64,000 nt of DNA from Allolobophora icterica (GCA_963556255.1 OY744615.1:21690835-21754834), one strand, 5' to 3'. Shown: positions 1-9,302, counted from the stretch's first letter. Notes: generated by a model from the letters alone, not told the origin. Numbers and translations: made by a program.

Positions 1-1
1 G

Positions 2-3000
2 AGCAACCCGCTAGACGCTCCAGTTCCAGACATTAAGGTTCCAACGCTTACTCCGGGTAAGTATACGCCTCCGTCTAATACTTGGAAATCTCGTTTCAGC
101 CAAAACGTTTTGACCGAAATGGGGAATAAGGTGAGGTCTAAAATTAATTCTTTTTCAGATTGGTTGATTAGTTACGTGCCTCCTCAAATAGAAAAGACCG
201 TCAACGATAAATTGGAATCGTTGAAGTCGAGGGTTTCGAGTATTTTCAGTAAAAATAATAAAAACAAGTTCGAAATCCGAGAGACCGCGAAAGCTATTAA
301 GGGTTTTACTAAGCGATACACGATCGATGGATTCGGTGGAATCGACGCCACGTCTTTTCTTAATGCCGTAAGACCTCAGGTAGTCAGTCTGTTAGCGAAA
401 AATCGTGGGGTAAAAGTTCAATTCAATCTTAATTGCGTAATGAAGAAAGTAGATATTAAATCTGGGGAAGAAGTCGAAGCCGAACCTAATTTTAAATCAA
501 AGACCGATATCATTTTAGACGCAACCGACGTGTGTGAAATATATAGCAACGCAGTGGATAAAATTAAGGAGAGCATGGCAAGTTTTCAGATGAGAGGTAG
601 TAATTGGAGGTTTAAAACCGTTATGAAGTTGGATATCGATACAGTGGTATATAAGCCATTGAAAGGCAGTTCTTATATTCCGCTTCCCGAGTATTTAGCC
701 AATAAAAAGGCTATTATTAACCTGAAAAACAACGACGATGAATGTTTCAAGTGGTGCGTTACTAGAGCGCTGAACCTGATAGATGACCACCCAGAAAGAA
801 TCACTAGAGATCTAAAAGAACAATCTAAGAAACTCGATTGGAGTGGTATTGAATTCCCAGTCGCTGCTGATGCTAACGTAATAAATAAGTTTGAGCGTCA
901 TAATAACGTTAGCGTTAACGTATTCGGCTATGAAAAGGATGTATATCCATTATATATATCGAAGCACGAAAGCGATATCTGTGTAGATCTACTGCTTATT
1001 TCCGACGGAGAAAAGAAGCATTATTGCTGGATCAAGAACTTTAATAGAATGATGGCGGCACGAACAGAAAAATCTGTAAATTCGATGCACTATTGTAAAA
1101 GATGTTTGCAGGGATATAGAGAGCTAGGTTCGCTTCATAAACACACCGAGTACTGTTCCCAACACGAGGCGCAAAAGATAGAACTTCCAGAACCAGGAAC
1201 TATGTTGAGTTTTAAAAATTATTATAGAAAGATGAGGGTCCCCTTTGTAGTTTACGCCGATTTCGAAAGTTTTATTAAACCTATAGACACATGTCAACCA
1301 GATCCTAACACGTCCTACACCAACAAATACCAAAAACACGTTCCAAGTTCTTTCTGTTATTACATAAAATGTTTCGATGATGACTTATATTCGCGAGCCC
1401 CCGTAATATTCACAGCGAAGAACGAAGACGATGATGTAGCGCAGATATTTGTAGACACTCTTATAGATGATATAAAAGATATTTACAAGCGATTTAAATT
1501 TCCAAAAGACATGATATTCAGGAAGGAAGACAAGGAGCTATACGACTCGGCTACTGTTTGCCACATTTGCGAAGGCGAACTAGGCGATGATCGAGTTCGA
1601 GACCACTGTCATTTAACTGGAAAATATAGAGGAGCCGCTCATACAATTTGTAATTTACGCCATAGAGTCCCTAAGTTTATCCCGGTACTGCTACATAATT
1701 TATCCGGATACGACAGTCATTTATTCGTAAAGAAACTACGAGGCGATGATAACGAAAAGATTAACTGCATTCCTTGCAATGAAGAGAAGTACATCTCATT
1801 TAGCAGAGAAGTTGTAGTTGATAAGTTTATGGGTAAAGAAGATAAGGAAGTAGAGGTTAAACATGAATTACGTTTCATCGATAGTTTTCGATTTATGGCT
1901 TCGAGTCTCGACGCATTATCGAGGAACCTAAGTAAAGACCAGTGTAAAAATATAAGCAAGCACTACTCTGGTAATCAGCTCGATCTCTTGTTTAGAAAAG
2001 GAGCGTATGCTTACGATTACGTCGATTCTATCGATCGCTTGAACGAAACAGAACTACCACCGAAGTCAGCATTCTATTCGAGACTTAACGACTCGGACAT
2101 TAGCGATGAAGACTACAACCATGCACTAGCGGTATGGAACGAATTCGGATTTAAAACGTATAGAGAATATCACGATTTATATAACCTGTCCGATGTTCTC
2201 CTGCTCGCCGACGTGTTTGAGAATTTTAGAGACGTGTGCTGCGAGAACTATGGTCTAGACCCCGCTTGGTATTATACTTCTCCAGGGCTTGCTTGGGACG
2301 CCGCATTAAAGTTGACTGGAGTAGAGTTGGAGTTGTTGAGCGATTACGATATGATACTAATGGTTAAACACGGGATAAGAGGTGGTGTTAGTACAATTTC
2401 ACATCGTTATGGGCAGGCAAACAATAAGTACATACCCTCGTTTGATGACAGCAAGCCTTCATCATTTATAACCTATTTAGACGCTAACAATTTGTATGGA
2501 GGGGCTATGTGTAAGAATCTACCAACTCACGGGTTCAAGTGGATGGGTAATGATGAGCTAAACGACTGGAGATCAACGCCGAGTATATTAGAAGTGGACT
2601 TGGAATATCATAGAGATTTGCACGATCTTCACAACGACTACCCTCTTGCCCCTGAGAATATTACACCCGAATTTTCGACTGTACCTAAACTCATTCCAAA
2701 CCTGAACGATAAAGTAAAGTACATAGTCCATCATGAAAATTTAAAGCTGTACGAAAGCCTAGGTTTGAAGATAACCAAAATTCATCGTGGAATTAAGTTT
2801 GAAGAAAGTGCCTGGTTGAAAACCTATATCGATCTAAATACCAGCCTGAGGACTAGAGCTACCAACGATTTCGAGAAAGACTTTTTCAAACTAATGAATA
2901 ATAGTGTGTTTGGGAAGACGTGTGAAAATATAGAATCTCGAGTAGACATAAAACTAGTTTCCAGCGAGAAGCAAGCTATAAAACTAGCGGCGAAAACGAG

Positions 3001-3673
3001 CTACGACACTCGAACTATTTTTGATGAAAATCTAATCGCAATTCATATGAAACGTACGAAACTATATTACAACAAGCCTATATATCTCGGTATGTGTATT
3101 TTAGACTTGAGCAAGACGATTATGTACCATTTCCACTATAATTACATTAAGACTAAATACGGAGATAGGGCTAAGCTTTTATTCACCGATACGGATTCTC
3201 TAGCTTATGAAATTAAGACCGAAGACTTCTACGCCGATATAGCGCCTGACATTAGAAGTAGGTTCGACACGAGTGAGTATCCGAAAGATCATCCATCGTG
3301 TATCGAAACCGGAGTGAATAAGAAAGTGATCGGTATGTTCAAAGATGAGGCAGCAGGAAAACAGATCGAAGAATTCGTAGGTTTGAGGTCGAAGTTGTAC
3401 TCGTACAAGATGGGTGGAGAAGATCATAAGAAGTGTAAAGGAGTCAAGAAGAACGTTGTTAATAAAACGATAACTCACGAAGATTACAAAGAGTGTGTGT
3501 TTACGAGAAGAGAACAGTTGAGGAGAATGAACGTTATAAGATCGTATCATCACGACATTTACACCGAAGAAGTAAATAAGGTCGCGCTGTCGGCCGACGA
3601 CGACAAACGAGTGATAACGGCTGATGGTATAAGCACGCTGGCTTATGGACATTATTCATTGAAAACTATTTAA
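2..3673 (+). CDS. Protein-primed family B DNA polymerase (5' end outside window)
   Basis: Replicative polymerase of the element, expected to copy the linear genome from a protein primer. The frame is open from position 2, so the protein begins upstream; the first in-window ATG is at 119. Visible landmarks, numbered from codon 110: a CxxC...H...C finger near residues 327-348 (YCKRC...HTEYC), exonuclease motif YADFES near 383, an embedded endonuclease-VII-like zinc segment near 484-515 (CHIC...DHCHLTGKYRG...CNLR) that is common in Polinton polymerases, polymerase A motif YLDANNLYG near 789, motif B NNSVFGKT near 927 and motif C FTDTDS near 1024. All catalytic aspartates of the palm are present. 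The N-terminal 250 residues probably contain the terminal-protein-like region; this is inference. It is followed after 22 bp by the HNH gene on the same strand. No frameshift or stop is seen. Confidence 0.95.
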   Translation, partial: SNPLDAPVPDIKVPTLTPGKYTPPSNTWKSRFSQNVLTEMGNKVRSKINSFSDWLISYVPPQIEKTVNDKLESLKSRVSSIFSKNNKNKFEIRETAKAIKGFTKRYTIDGFGGIDATSFLNAVRPQVVSLLAKNRGVKVQFNLNCVMKKVDIKSGEEVEAEPNFKSKTDIILDATDVCEIYSNAVDKIKESMASFQMRGSNWRFKTVMKLDIDTVVYKPLKGSSYIPLPEYLANKKAIINLKNNDDECFKWCVTRALNLIDDHPERITRDLKEQSKKLDWSGIEFPVAADANVINKFERHNNVSVNVFGYEKDVYPLYISKHESDICVDLLLISDGEKKHYCWIKNFNRMMAARTEKSVNSMHYCKRCLQGYRELGSLHKHTEYCSQHEAQKIELPEPGTMLSFKNYYRKMRVPFVVYADFESFIKPIDTCQPDPNTSYTNKYQKHVPSSFCYYIKCFDDDLYSRAPVIFTAKNEDDDVAQIFVDTLIDDIKDIYKRFKFPKDMIFRKEDKELYDSATVCHICEGELGDDRVRDHCHLTGKYRGAAHTICNLRHRVPKFIPVLLHNLSGYDSHLFVKKLRGDDNEKINCIPCNEEKYISFSREVVVDKFMGKEDKEVEVKHELRFIDSFRFMASSLDALSRNLSKDQCKNISKHYSGNQLDLLFRKGAYAYDYVDSIDRLNETELPPKSAFYSRLNDSDISDEDYNHALAVWNEFGFKTYREYHDLYNLSDVLLLADVFENFRDVCCENYGLDPAWYYTSPGLAWDAALKLTGVELELLSDYDMILMVKHGIRGGVSTISHRYGQANNKYIPSFDDSKPSSFITYLDANNLYGGAMCKNLPTHGFKWMGNDELNDWRSTPSILEVDLEYHRDLHDLHNDYPLAPENITPEFSTVPKLIPNLNDKVKYIVHHENLKLYESLGLKITKIHRGIKFEESAWLKTYIDLNTSLRTRATNDFEKDFFKLMNNSVFGKTCENIESRVDIKLVSSEKQAIKLAAKTSYDTRTIFDENLIAIHMKRTKLYYNKPIYLGMCILDLSKTIMYHFHYNYIKTKYGDRAKLLFTDTDSLAYEIKTEDFYADIAPDIRSRFDTSEYPKDHPSCIETGVNKKVIGMFKDEAAGKQIEEFVGLRSKLYSYKMGGEDHKKCKGVKKNVVNKTITHEDYKECVFTRREQLRRMNVIRSYHHDIYTEEVNKVALSADDDKRVITADGISTLAYGHYSLKTI

Positions 3674-3695
3674 AGAATAAATATACTAACATAAA

Positions 3696-4388
3696 ATGGA
3701 AGTCTTAAAAATGTGTTCCAAATGTAAAATGGAAAAAAGCTTAAACGAATTTCATAAAGATAAATCTAAAAGGAGCGGGTATTGTGTTAGCTGTAAAACG
3801 TGTAAAAATATCAAGGCGAAGGAACTTCAACAAAAATACTCGAGACTAGAGACTAGGGAAATAAAAGATAAAAAAGTTTGCGGTTGTTGTAAGAAAGAAA
3901 AGAATATATTAGAATATGCAAAAAATAGATATTGTAAAGATGGGACAGATAATACATGTAAGGAATGTAAACATAAATATAATAACGCGTATTCTAAAGC
4001 CCGAAAGCAATATGACCTAGGGTTTAAACTACTTACAAATATGAGGTCTAGGCTTGGTAGAGCATTAAAAGGCAAGTCGAAATCGCAAACGACGCGGCAA
4101 CTTATCGGTGTTGACTTTGAAATATTTACGAAATGGATTGAATTTCAGTTAGAAGAAGGAATGACTATGGACAATTACGGCTCGGTTTGGCACCACGATC
4201 ATGTTTTACCGATATCATCGTTCAACTTGCTAGATGAAGAAGAACTTCTTAAAGCTATGAATTGGAAGAATATACGCCCTTTGATACCGGTTAAAAATAT
4301 CCAAAAATCAAACAAAATAGATCGCTGGTTATACGTAATGCAGGAAGTAAAAGCGTATTACTTTATAAAACATTTAGATGAAATGTAA
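3696..4388 (+). CDS. HNH endonuclease with N-terminal zinc-ribbon repeats
   Basis: The 230-residue protein starts with two cysteine-rich modules (CSKCKMEKSLNEFHKDK and CGCCKKEKNILEYAKNR, each followed by a CxxC-type pair), then a basic region. An HNH-type nuclease core follows near residues 165-205: WHHDHVLPISSFN, then W.NIRPL and a terminal N..KSNKI. This matches free-standing HNH nucleases of phages and large DNA viruses, where they nick DNA as homing enzymes or assist replication and packaging. It lies between polymerase and protease in the same direction. The start codon follows an AT-rich leader (tactaacataaaATG). It is an accessory gene not present in all Polintons, so it may have been acquired independently. 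Its role here is unknown. Confidence 0.8.
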   Translation: MEVLKMCSKCKMEKSLNEFHKDKSKRSGYCVSCKTCKNIKAKELQQKYSRLETREIKDKKVCGCCKKEKNILEYAKNRYCKDGTDNTCKECKHKYNNAYSKARKQYDLGFKLLTNMRSRLGRALKGKSKSQTTRQLIGVDFEIFTKWIEFQLEEGMTMDNYGSVWHHDHVLPISSFNLLDEEELLKAMNWKNIRPLIPVKNIQKSNKIDRWLYVMQEVKAYYFIKHLDEM

Positions 4389-4389
4389 A

Positions 4390-4824
4390 ATGAGTTCTGC
4401 AACTGTCAAAAACATAGATGTTGAAGGTGTAGTTCTTCCAAATCATCCGTTAACGAATTTTGAATTATTGGATGCCGCGAAGAAGCTGAATATTCCGAAT
4501 TTTAGAGGCGTTTTTTTACGAGACGAGTTGCCGAAAAAACCTAGACGGAATGAGTGTGGGATAATGAACTTAGACGATTCTAATGGGGTAGGCCGGCACT
4601 GGTGCAGTTTTTTGAAGAACGGTAACGAGAAAATATATTTTGATAGTTACGGTCTCCCTCCTCCTACGGAATTAGTAAAGTATTTACACGGCTCAGTGTT
4701 TTACAACAGCGAACGAATACAACCGGATAACGAAGTGTTTTGCGGTCATTTATGTTTATATGTACTGAAGAAAACGTGCAACGACGGTTGTAAATTTCAA
4801 GAAGTTATAAACGACTTGTATTAA
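4390..4824 (+). CDS. Adenain-like maturation cysteine protease
   Basis: Virion maturation protease of the adenovirus/Polinton type (C5/C48-like fold), expected to cleave precursor capsid and core proteins inside new particles. The catalytic triad is visible: His in GRHW (residue 70), Asp in YFDSYG (residue 85) and the nucleophile Cys in VFCGHLCL (residue 118). The length of 144 residues is short but typical for this class. An alternative ATG at 4378 overlaps the end of the HNH gene. I chose the ATG at 4390 because it starts 1 bp after the HNH stop and removes the overlap. Candidate substrates with matching (M/I/L)XGX-G or (M/I/L)XGG-X sites are the two pX-like proteins on the opposite strand. 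Confidence 0.9.
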   Translation: MSSATVKNIDVEGVVLPNHPLTNFELLDAAKKLNIPNFRGVFLRDELPKKPRRNECGIMNLDDSNGVGRHWCSFLKNGNEKIYFDSYGLPPPTELVKYLHGSVFYNSERIQPDNEVFCGHLCLYVLKKTCNDGCKFQEVINDLY

Positions 4825-4842
4825 AAAATTGTTATATATAAA

Positions 4843-5880
4843 ATGCCAGTAGATAAATTTGGACATACAGATTCAGGATCTACGCAAAGAATAATTGCAG
4901 GAGGTGTTACTCTTAGTCAAGTAAATGCTAGTTTCCTTCGAATGGACGGAGCAAACCCCGCGACTGGAGATCTAAATATGAGCGGCCACGCTATAAAAGG
5001 GCTACCTACAACGAATATTTCAGAAGCAGGAATGGATGAGGCTGTCAGTCGAGGACAAGCCATAGATTTGTTAACGAATCGTGGCGACTTACCGTCCGAC
5101 GATAATCTAAAAGTGTCTAAAACCGGTGATACCATGACTGGCGACTTACTCTTAAGCGTCGGTAGAGAGCTTACGCGGAGGATGGGATGTAAGGATTTAG
5201 GTGGAAATAAAGCTTTTATTATATTTTTAGGAAATACAACGAATAAAATAGAAGGTCGATTAAACCAGCCGATTATATCGCAATCGACGGATGGATTTAG
5301 TTTTAGAATAAATAATGAAACCATCATAGAGATGGTTAAGTCAATGGATGGCACTCCTCCTTCTAAAATAAATGTGCATAAGCCCATCTTTATGCATGGC
5401 GCGCACATTACAGGCCTACGCGATCCCAGCGGCGACGGCGATGCAGCGACTAAAAAATATGTTGATACAACCGCAGTCGGACCCGCGTTTAGCGTTTACA
5501 CTATATCTCAACAAGCCATACTCGCTGCAACTCACACAATAGTTTCTTTCGATAGTGTAAGATTCAATACCGATAGTAGTGATAACAGTACAGGACCGAC
5601 TCGTTTCACTCCTGGTAAAGCCGGATACTATATCGTTACGACGTACATAGAATTTTGTAGCGCGACTAATACCGCTTTTGCTAACGTCTTCCTGTATAAA
5701 AACGGGGTGTCGCACATGCAAATTGCGGGTGGAGGGGGTACGGGAATTGCGCATAACAATTCAACCGGTAGTACTATAGTTTTTCTAACCGGTACCGATT
5801 ACCTCGAGATATTCGTTTATTCGTCCATCGCCACACCCATAATAGCTAGAGACTTTTCAGCGGCATTCTTACGACCTTAA
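4843..5880 (+). CDS. Fibre-like receptor-binding protein with C1q-like C-terminal domain
   Basis: The 345-residue protein resembles phage and virus tail or fibre proteins. It has repeated beta-structured phrases such as GDLNMSGHAIKGL, GDTMTGDLLL and HGAHITGLRDPSGDGDAAT followed by KKYVD, the last being a common fibre motif. The C-terminal 130 residues (GPAFSVY, VSFDSVRFN, RFTPGKAGYYIV, LYKNG) have the pattern of a C1q/TNF-like trimeric head. By analogy it would be a trimeric spike attached to the penton and used for host contact; this is inference. It is the last gene of the + strand block and starts directly behind a TATA box (ttatatataaaATG). A strong hairpin follows its stop at 5903-5940. 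Confidence 0.75.
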   Translation: MPVDKFGHTDSGSTQRIIAGGVTLSQVNASFLRMDGANPATGDLNMSGHAIKGLPTTNISEAGMDEAVSRGQAIDLLTNRGDLPSDDNLKVSKTGDTMTGDLLLSVGRELTRRMGCKDLGGNKAFIIFLGNTTNKIEGRLNQPIISQSTDGFSFRINNETIIEMVKSMDGTPPSKINVHKPIFMHGAHITGLRDPSGDGDAATKKYVDTTAVGPAFSVYTISQQAILAATHTIVSFDSVRFNTDSSDNSTGPTRFTPGKAGYYIVTTYIEFCSATNTAFANVFLYKNGVSHMQIAGGGGTGIAHNNSTGSTIVFLTGTDYLEIFVYSSIATPIIARDFSAAFLRP

Positions 5881-5902
5881 ACTAAGTCTGTAATTTTAAC
5901 TG

Positions 5903-5940
5903 TAGAAACCTATCGCGTGTATACAAACGATAGGTTTCTA
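5903..5940. terminator. Perfect 13-bp hairpin between convergent genes
   Basis: TAGAAACCTATCG at 5903-5915 pairs perfectly with CGATAGGTTTCTA at 5928-5940 across a 12-nt loop. It fills the 68-bp gap between the stops of the + strand fibre gene (5880) and the - strand gene ending at 5949. Its position suits a bidirectional transcript end or processing signal. The assignment is by position and structure only. Confidence 0.6.
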
Positions 5941-5948
5941 AAAATGTA

Positions 5949-6437
5949 TCACTCTTCGCTTGGGTGTGCAACTGCATCGATTGTTTCATCGTATGCTCTC
6001 GAAGTCTCTTTATCGATCTCACAGATTCCGTCGTACACCGTAATTTCGTATCTGTTTCTCCATACTTTTCCGTTATAATACAATATTAGTCGGGCGTTTT
6101 CTCTGTGAGCTTTAGCCGCTTTGTGCATCGACGAATACTCGATGGTCTCACCCGTTTCCAAGTCAAAAATAACGACTCGTTTCGGGTTGTTTCTGATACC
6201 TTTCAATCTATCGTATCTACCATCGTCATTATATTCTTTTCGACGATCTTTCCAATATTCTTTTTGATATTCTTTTAGATATTCTTTTCTCGTTAATTTC
6301 GGTTTACCTAACAGGGAGTTGTCCGCGGGAATCAATCCTTTCTCGATCAGCAGCTCTACCAATTCCGGTTTGTTGAGATGAGTGACGCTTTTAATCTTAT
6401 TCTCTTTCGCTAACTTGTGTAATTCTGGCAGCTTCAT
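5949..6437 (-). CDS. SAP-like plus NUMOD1-like DNA-binding protein
   Basis: The N-terminal 35 residues (LPELHKLAKENKI...LNKPELVELLIEKG) read as a SAP or Rho-N-like helix-extended-loop-helix, a nucleic-acid binding fold. The middle is charged (EYLKEYQKEYWKDRRKEY). The C-terminal half (VVIFDLETGETIEYSSMHKA, then AAKAHRE and YYNGKVWRNRYEI) resembles NUMOD1-type modules found with homing nucleases. No nuclease motif is present. An upstream ATG at 6482 adds 15 hydrophobic residues. I prefer 6437 because it sits directly behind tagtatataaa, like the other starts in this element. Function unknown; DNA binding is inferred. Confidence 0.6.
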   Translation of the reverse strand: MKLPELHKLAKENKIKSVTHLNKPELVELLIEKGLIPADNSLLGKPKLTRKEYLKEYQKEYWKDRRKEYNDDGRYDRLKGIRNNPKRVVIFDLETGETIEYSSMHKAAKAHRENARLILYYNGKVWRNRYEITVYDGICEIDKETSRAYDETIDAVAHPSEE

Positions 6438-6490
6438 TTTATATACTACAAGAGTGTCTTTAAACAAGAAACTTATTTTCATACAGACGA

Positions 6491-7771
6491 TTAGTACACT
6501 ACGCTCATCTTCTGACCATCCGACTGGAAGTTTAGCAACTTATCCGAAATTATAACCGCGTAACCTTGCGTATCAGCGGGGACTGCGGCGTTAAAAGTAG
6601 CTTTGATTTGGATATCGACGACCGACGATTTCAGTCTTTCCGATTGTTTACTAACATCGAAAACTATGAGCGGATATAGATCTTTGTAATCGGCTGGAGT
6701 GATGTTGCTTTGCGTAATCAACGGATCCATTCCGTAGAACTTTTCGCTGAACGACGCCGCGTCTCTATAAGCTCTCGAAAATTTCTGGTTGGGAAACGAT
6801 AGGTCGTAGTCGACCGCCGGATATCTCTCTTGATTCATCATCACGTACATGTTTTTGAGGTTGCAATGATCGAAAATCGAGGGGTTATGTTCTTGGTTGC
6901 CGTCGCTTCGAGCGGTTTGAAATCCGACGACTATCCATCTAGGTTTTTCAGGAGCCGTCTTGACGCTAAGACGCCAACTAAAAGTATTGGATTGAGGAAC
7001 CCCTATAGTATCGCATTGTCGCGCTCGATATGCGACGGGTACCGATGCTTTCGATTCGATAGTTTTGTACAATTGCATCTTCTCCATATCCGCCGGAGTA
7101 ACGTGCGGCATAAACCACGAGATTTTCTCGACGTCGACTTTCCCAGCATCCGCGGTAGCGTGTCTAAAAATAGCGTCGTTGTCCGATTTGCGAACCATCG
7201 TTAGCGTGTGCTTAAAACCGTACACTATTTTATCGTAATCCTCGCAGAATCCGAAAATATGTTTCAGGGGCACGACGAAACTAAACGTTCCCTTAGTCGT
7301 TGGTTTTTGAATAAGATACCCTTGACGAGTCGCGAAACCTACATTATCCGCTATAACCGCGGTTGCCCCAGTATCTTTGCACCATAATTGATTAAGACCT
7401 TGCGCTTTGGCGAAGTCGTCTGGATATTTAAGCAAACCAAGCATCGTCGTTGCTTGGCCTGGGTGAAATACCGTTTCGATATCTTGATTCGATAGGGAAT
7501 ACGCGATTTGGCTGAAAAGATGCAAGAGTCCATTATTCGCGAGGGCTACTGCGTTAGCATTAGCGTACGCTGTTCCATCCGCTTTGACTAGCCTACCTTC
7601 GAAAAGCAGGTAAGATTCGGCGGGATGGCAAAATAGATCTTGAGTTTCGATATTTATGCCGGGTGTGTTAAAAGTCGTTCTCGCCGCTGGTTCGTATTCG
7701 TGCCATTCGTATTTTTCGATTCCTTCATCGACCTCTGTGGGTGCTGTAATGTTTAGAATATTCGATTGCAT
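6491..7771 (-). CDS. Major capsid protein (double jelly-roll, hexon-like)
   Basis: The 426-residue protein has the features of Polinton/adintovirus major capsid proteins: an N-terminal acidic start, a FVVPLKHIFGFCEDYDK segment typical of the first jelly roll, and the highly recognisable C-terminal sequences DVSKQSERLKSSVVDIQIKA and YAVIISDKLLNFQSDGQKM. It should form trimers that tile the icosahedral shell around penton-filled vertices. It is somewhat shorter than the roughly 450-650 residues I recall for relatives, but both ends look complete. Its neighbours are pX-like and DUF8207 genes on the same strand. Assignment rests on pattern recognition of the family; a structural model would confirm it. 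Confidence 0.85.
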   Translation of the reverse strand: MQSNILNITAPTEVDEGIEKYEWHEYEPAARTTFNTPGINIETQDLFCHPAESYLLFEGRLVKADGTAYANANAVALANNGLLHLFSQIAYSLSNQDIETVFHPGQATTMLGLLKYPDDFAKAQGLNQLWCKDTGATAVIADNVGFATRQGYLIQKPTTKGTFSFVVPLKHIFGFCEDYDKIVYGFKHTLTMVRKSDNDAIFRHATADAGKVDVEKISWFMPHVTPADMEKMQLYKTIESKASVPVAYRARQCDTIGVPQSNTFSWRLSVKTAPEKPRWIVVGFQTARSDGNQEHNPSIFDHCNLKNMYVMMNQERYPAVDYDLSFPNQKFSRAYRDAASFSEKFYGMDPLITQSNITPADYKDLYPLIVFDVSKQSERLKSSVVDIQIKATFNAAVPADTQGYAVIISDKLLNFQSDGQKMSVVY

Positions 7772-7796
7772 TTTAATTACTAAAGATTATTTATTT

Positions 7797-7812
7797 AAAC
7801 TCACGCGAGTTT
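7797..7812. terminator. Small hairpin over the 3' end of the basic protein gene
   Basis: AAACTC (7797-7802) pairs with GAGTTT (7807-7812) across a 4-nt loop, overlapping the TGA stop (7801-7803) of the - strand gene. It is short and weaker than the hairpins at 5903 and 9189. It is listed because it recurs at the same position relative to a gene end. Confidence 0.3.
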
Positions 7813-8262
7813 CAATCCCGCTCCGTTTTTGTTGAGACCACGCACTAGATCTCGAATGGACACGGCATTCGAAGAAAGTCCGTCACCGGCTAGTATCTTA
7901 TTAATATCAGTAGTTCCTACATCGTTATCGATTAGCCGTGCTAAGATAGCTGCATTCTCTCGCGTAAGCGCTGGTATCGTTTCGACTACAGGCGTCTTCG
8001 GAACCAACGCTGCTAAGAGTTTAGTCGCAGCTTTATCCATCAAGCGTTTACCAACTTCTACGGTGGTATTCTTTCCAACTTCTAGCGCCTTCTTAGCCAA
8101 CTCTCTCGCGGCGTCTTTACCCGCGCTAAGGGTGGATGATGCGGCTCGTTTACCGACATCCGAAGTGAAGAGCTTCTTAAAAACTCCCGTAATAGTATCC
8201 ATTATTCCCGCTCCTCCTATAACGTGTTTTCTCTTAATTCTTCTATTAGCGATGACGAGCAT
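7801..8262 (-). CDS. Small pX-like basic core protein
   Basis: The 153-residue protein begins with a very basic stretch (NRRIKRKHVIGGAG) followed by an amphipathic helix (MDTITGVFKKLFTSDVGKR) and a long Ala/Lys-rich helical region. The sequence I-G-G-A-G at residues 16-20 fits the adenain consensus (M/I/L)XGX-G. Cleavage there would release a short basic peptide, as in adenovirus pX/mu or pVI processing. The role is probably in virion core or membrane disruption during entry; this is inference from composition and context. It lies 2 bp from the end of the DUF8207 gene and starts behind gattataaaaATG. Confidence 0.6.
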   Translation of the reverse strand: MLVIANRRIKRKHVIGGAGIMDTITGVFKKLFTSDVGKRAASSTLSAGKDAARELAKKALEVGKNTTVEVGKRLMDKAATKLLAALVPKTPVVETIPALTRENAAILARLIDNDVGTTDINKILAGDGLSSNAVSIRDLVRGLNKNGAGLKLA

Positions 8263-8264
8263 TT

Positions 8265-9170
8265 TTATAATCGCAACATTAAGTTTTTATACCGTTCTTT
8301 GTTGATCTCTTTTTGTCGTAATAGTTCATCGCATATACCAACGATCTCGTTTCTTACTCCCGTATTACCCGCGTCGTAGCTAGCGAAACGCAGACTCAAC
8401 ATTTCTACTAAAGCATTCGGATCTTGTGGAATTACGACGACTCCTTTACCCGTCTTCGGCGTCTGTTTTCCAGTCTTCATTTCCCATATCGGTTTAATGA
8501 TGTTTTTATACTTAGAGCTTCTTGACGATTTTGGTTTACTCGGATTGTTAGGTTGCCTCATCGCATTCGTCGCGTCTAGAATCTCGACGTAATCGGACAT
8601 ATCGTTGTCGTCGTAAATCGAACTGTTCGGTTTAGTCATAGTCACTAGCTCCCAAAGTCCTGGAGTACCTGTATAAGTCTTCTCTCCGACTATTATATCG
8701 TCGTTCTGGAACGATACGCGTGTGTCTCCGATATAAAATTTCCCGTCTTTAGAATTTAGACCGAACGTCGTATCGGTAGACTTGGTTTTAGAGGTGTATT
8801 GACTTAGGTATTTCGTTGCCACATCTCCTAATTCTAACATTCTAACGTCTTCTATAGGATCCTCGTAAGCCTCTATCGAGGGATACTGTGGAAGCTGTAT
8901 GGCTTTTAACGACGATGATATCGATGCGGGAAGCGCTTTTAGAGCGGCTGCCGAGTTTTCCTTAATAGTAGACAACAAAGCGTTTTGTTCTTTCGATATG
9001 GTCGATTGTGAGTCCACGATCGGCTTGTACAACTTTACCAAATCTCGCTGCAATCCTATATCGCCTAGTTTCTCTGATAAATAATCTCGTTGAATGTTTT
9101 TCTTCGTCTTCAGAAACTCTTCAACGATAAAGTCTCTTTTGGTGGGATCGGTTATTTTTAGAAAGGACAT
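8265..9170 (-). CDS. DUF8207-type Polinton protein, function unknown
   Basis: The 301-residue protein has an N-terminal helical half (residues about 1-100) and a compact central domain with DTTFGLNSKDGKFYIGDT, VSFQNDDIIVGEKTYTGTPG and LWELVTM, which I recognise as the conserved block found in many invertebrate Polinton proteins and recall as DUF8207. A low-complexity Ser/Pro/Lys linker near residues 205-225 leads to a C-terminal helical tail. No catalytic motif is visible. Its place among capsid genes suggests a virion or assembly role, but none is established. Start at 9170 follows a short T/A-rich leader. Confidence 0.7.
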   Translation of the reverse strand: MSFLKITDPTKRDFIVEEFLKTKKNIQRDYLSEKLGDIGLQRDLVKLYKPIVDSQSTISKEQNALLSTIKENSAAALKALPASISSSLKAIQLPQYPSIEAYEDPIEDVRMLELGDVATKYLSQYTSKTKSTDTTFGLNSKDGKFYIGDTRVSFQNDDIIVGEKTYTGTPGLWELVTMTKPNSSIYDDNDMSDYVEILDATNAMRQPNNPSKPKSSRSSKYKNIIKPIWEMKTGKQTPKTGKGVVVIPQDPNALVEMLSLRFASYDAGNTGVRNEIVGICDELLRQKEINKERYKNLMLRL

Positions 9171-9188
9171 TTTTTAAATAGGTGGTAT

Positions 9189-9227
9189 AATGTTTTAAAG
9201 CGTTTTTGGAACACGCGTTAAAACATT
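9189..9227. terminator. 10-bp perfect hairpin 3' of hydrophobic-protein gene
   Basis: AATGTTTTAA (9189-9198) pairs with TTAAAACATT (9218-9227). The loop itself contains the complementary cgt/acg elements agcgt and acgcg. It lies between the - strand gene ending at 9279 and the next gene starting at 9170, as expected for a transcript end. Confidence 0.5.
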
Positions 9228-9240
9228 GAAATGGAACGAA

Positions 9241-9302
9241 CGTGATTTTCTACGTTTTTACGTTTTACGTTTTATGTTTTACGTTTCACGTTCTACGTTT
9301 TC
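9241..9302. repeat. Degenerate ACGTTTT tandem repeat
   Basis: About seven imperfect copies of a 7 to 10-nt unit (tacgttt, acgttttacgtttta and similar) run across the 3' end of the - strand hydrophobic-protein gene and its downstream region. The repeat supplies the last few codons, so the C-terminus of that protein is probably variable. Confidence 0.7.

Noticed and set aside
3200..3652. 150-residue - strand frame
   Set aside because: Antisense shadow of the polymerase palm and thumb region.
7829..8305. 158-residue + strand frame opposite the basic protein
   Set aside because: Antisense shadow of the pX-like gene; no start context and unlikely composition.
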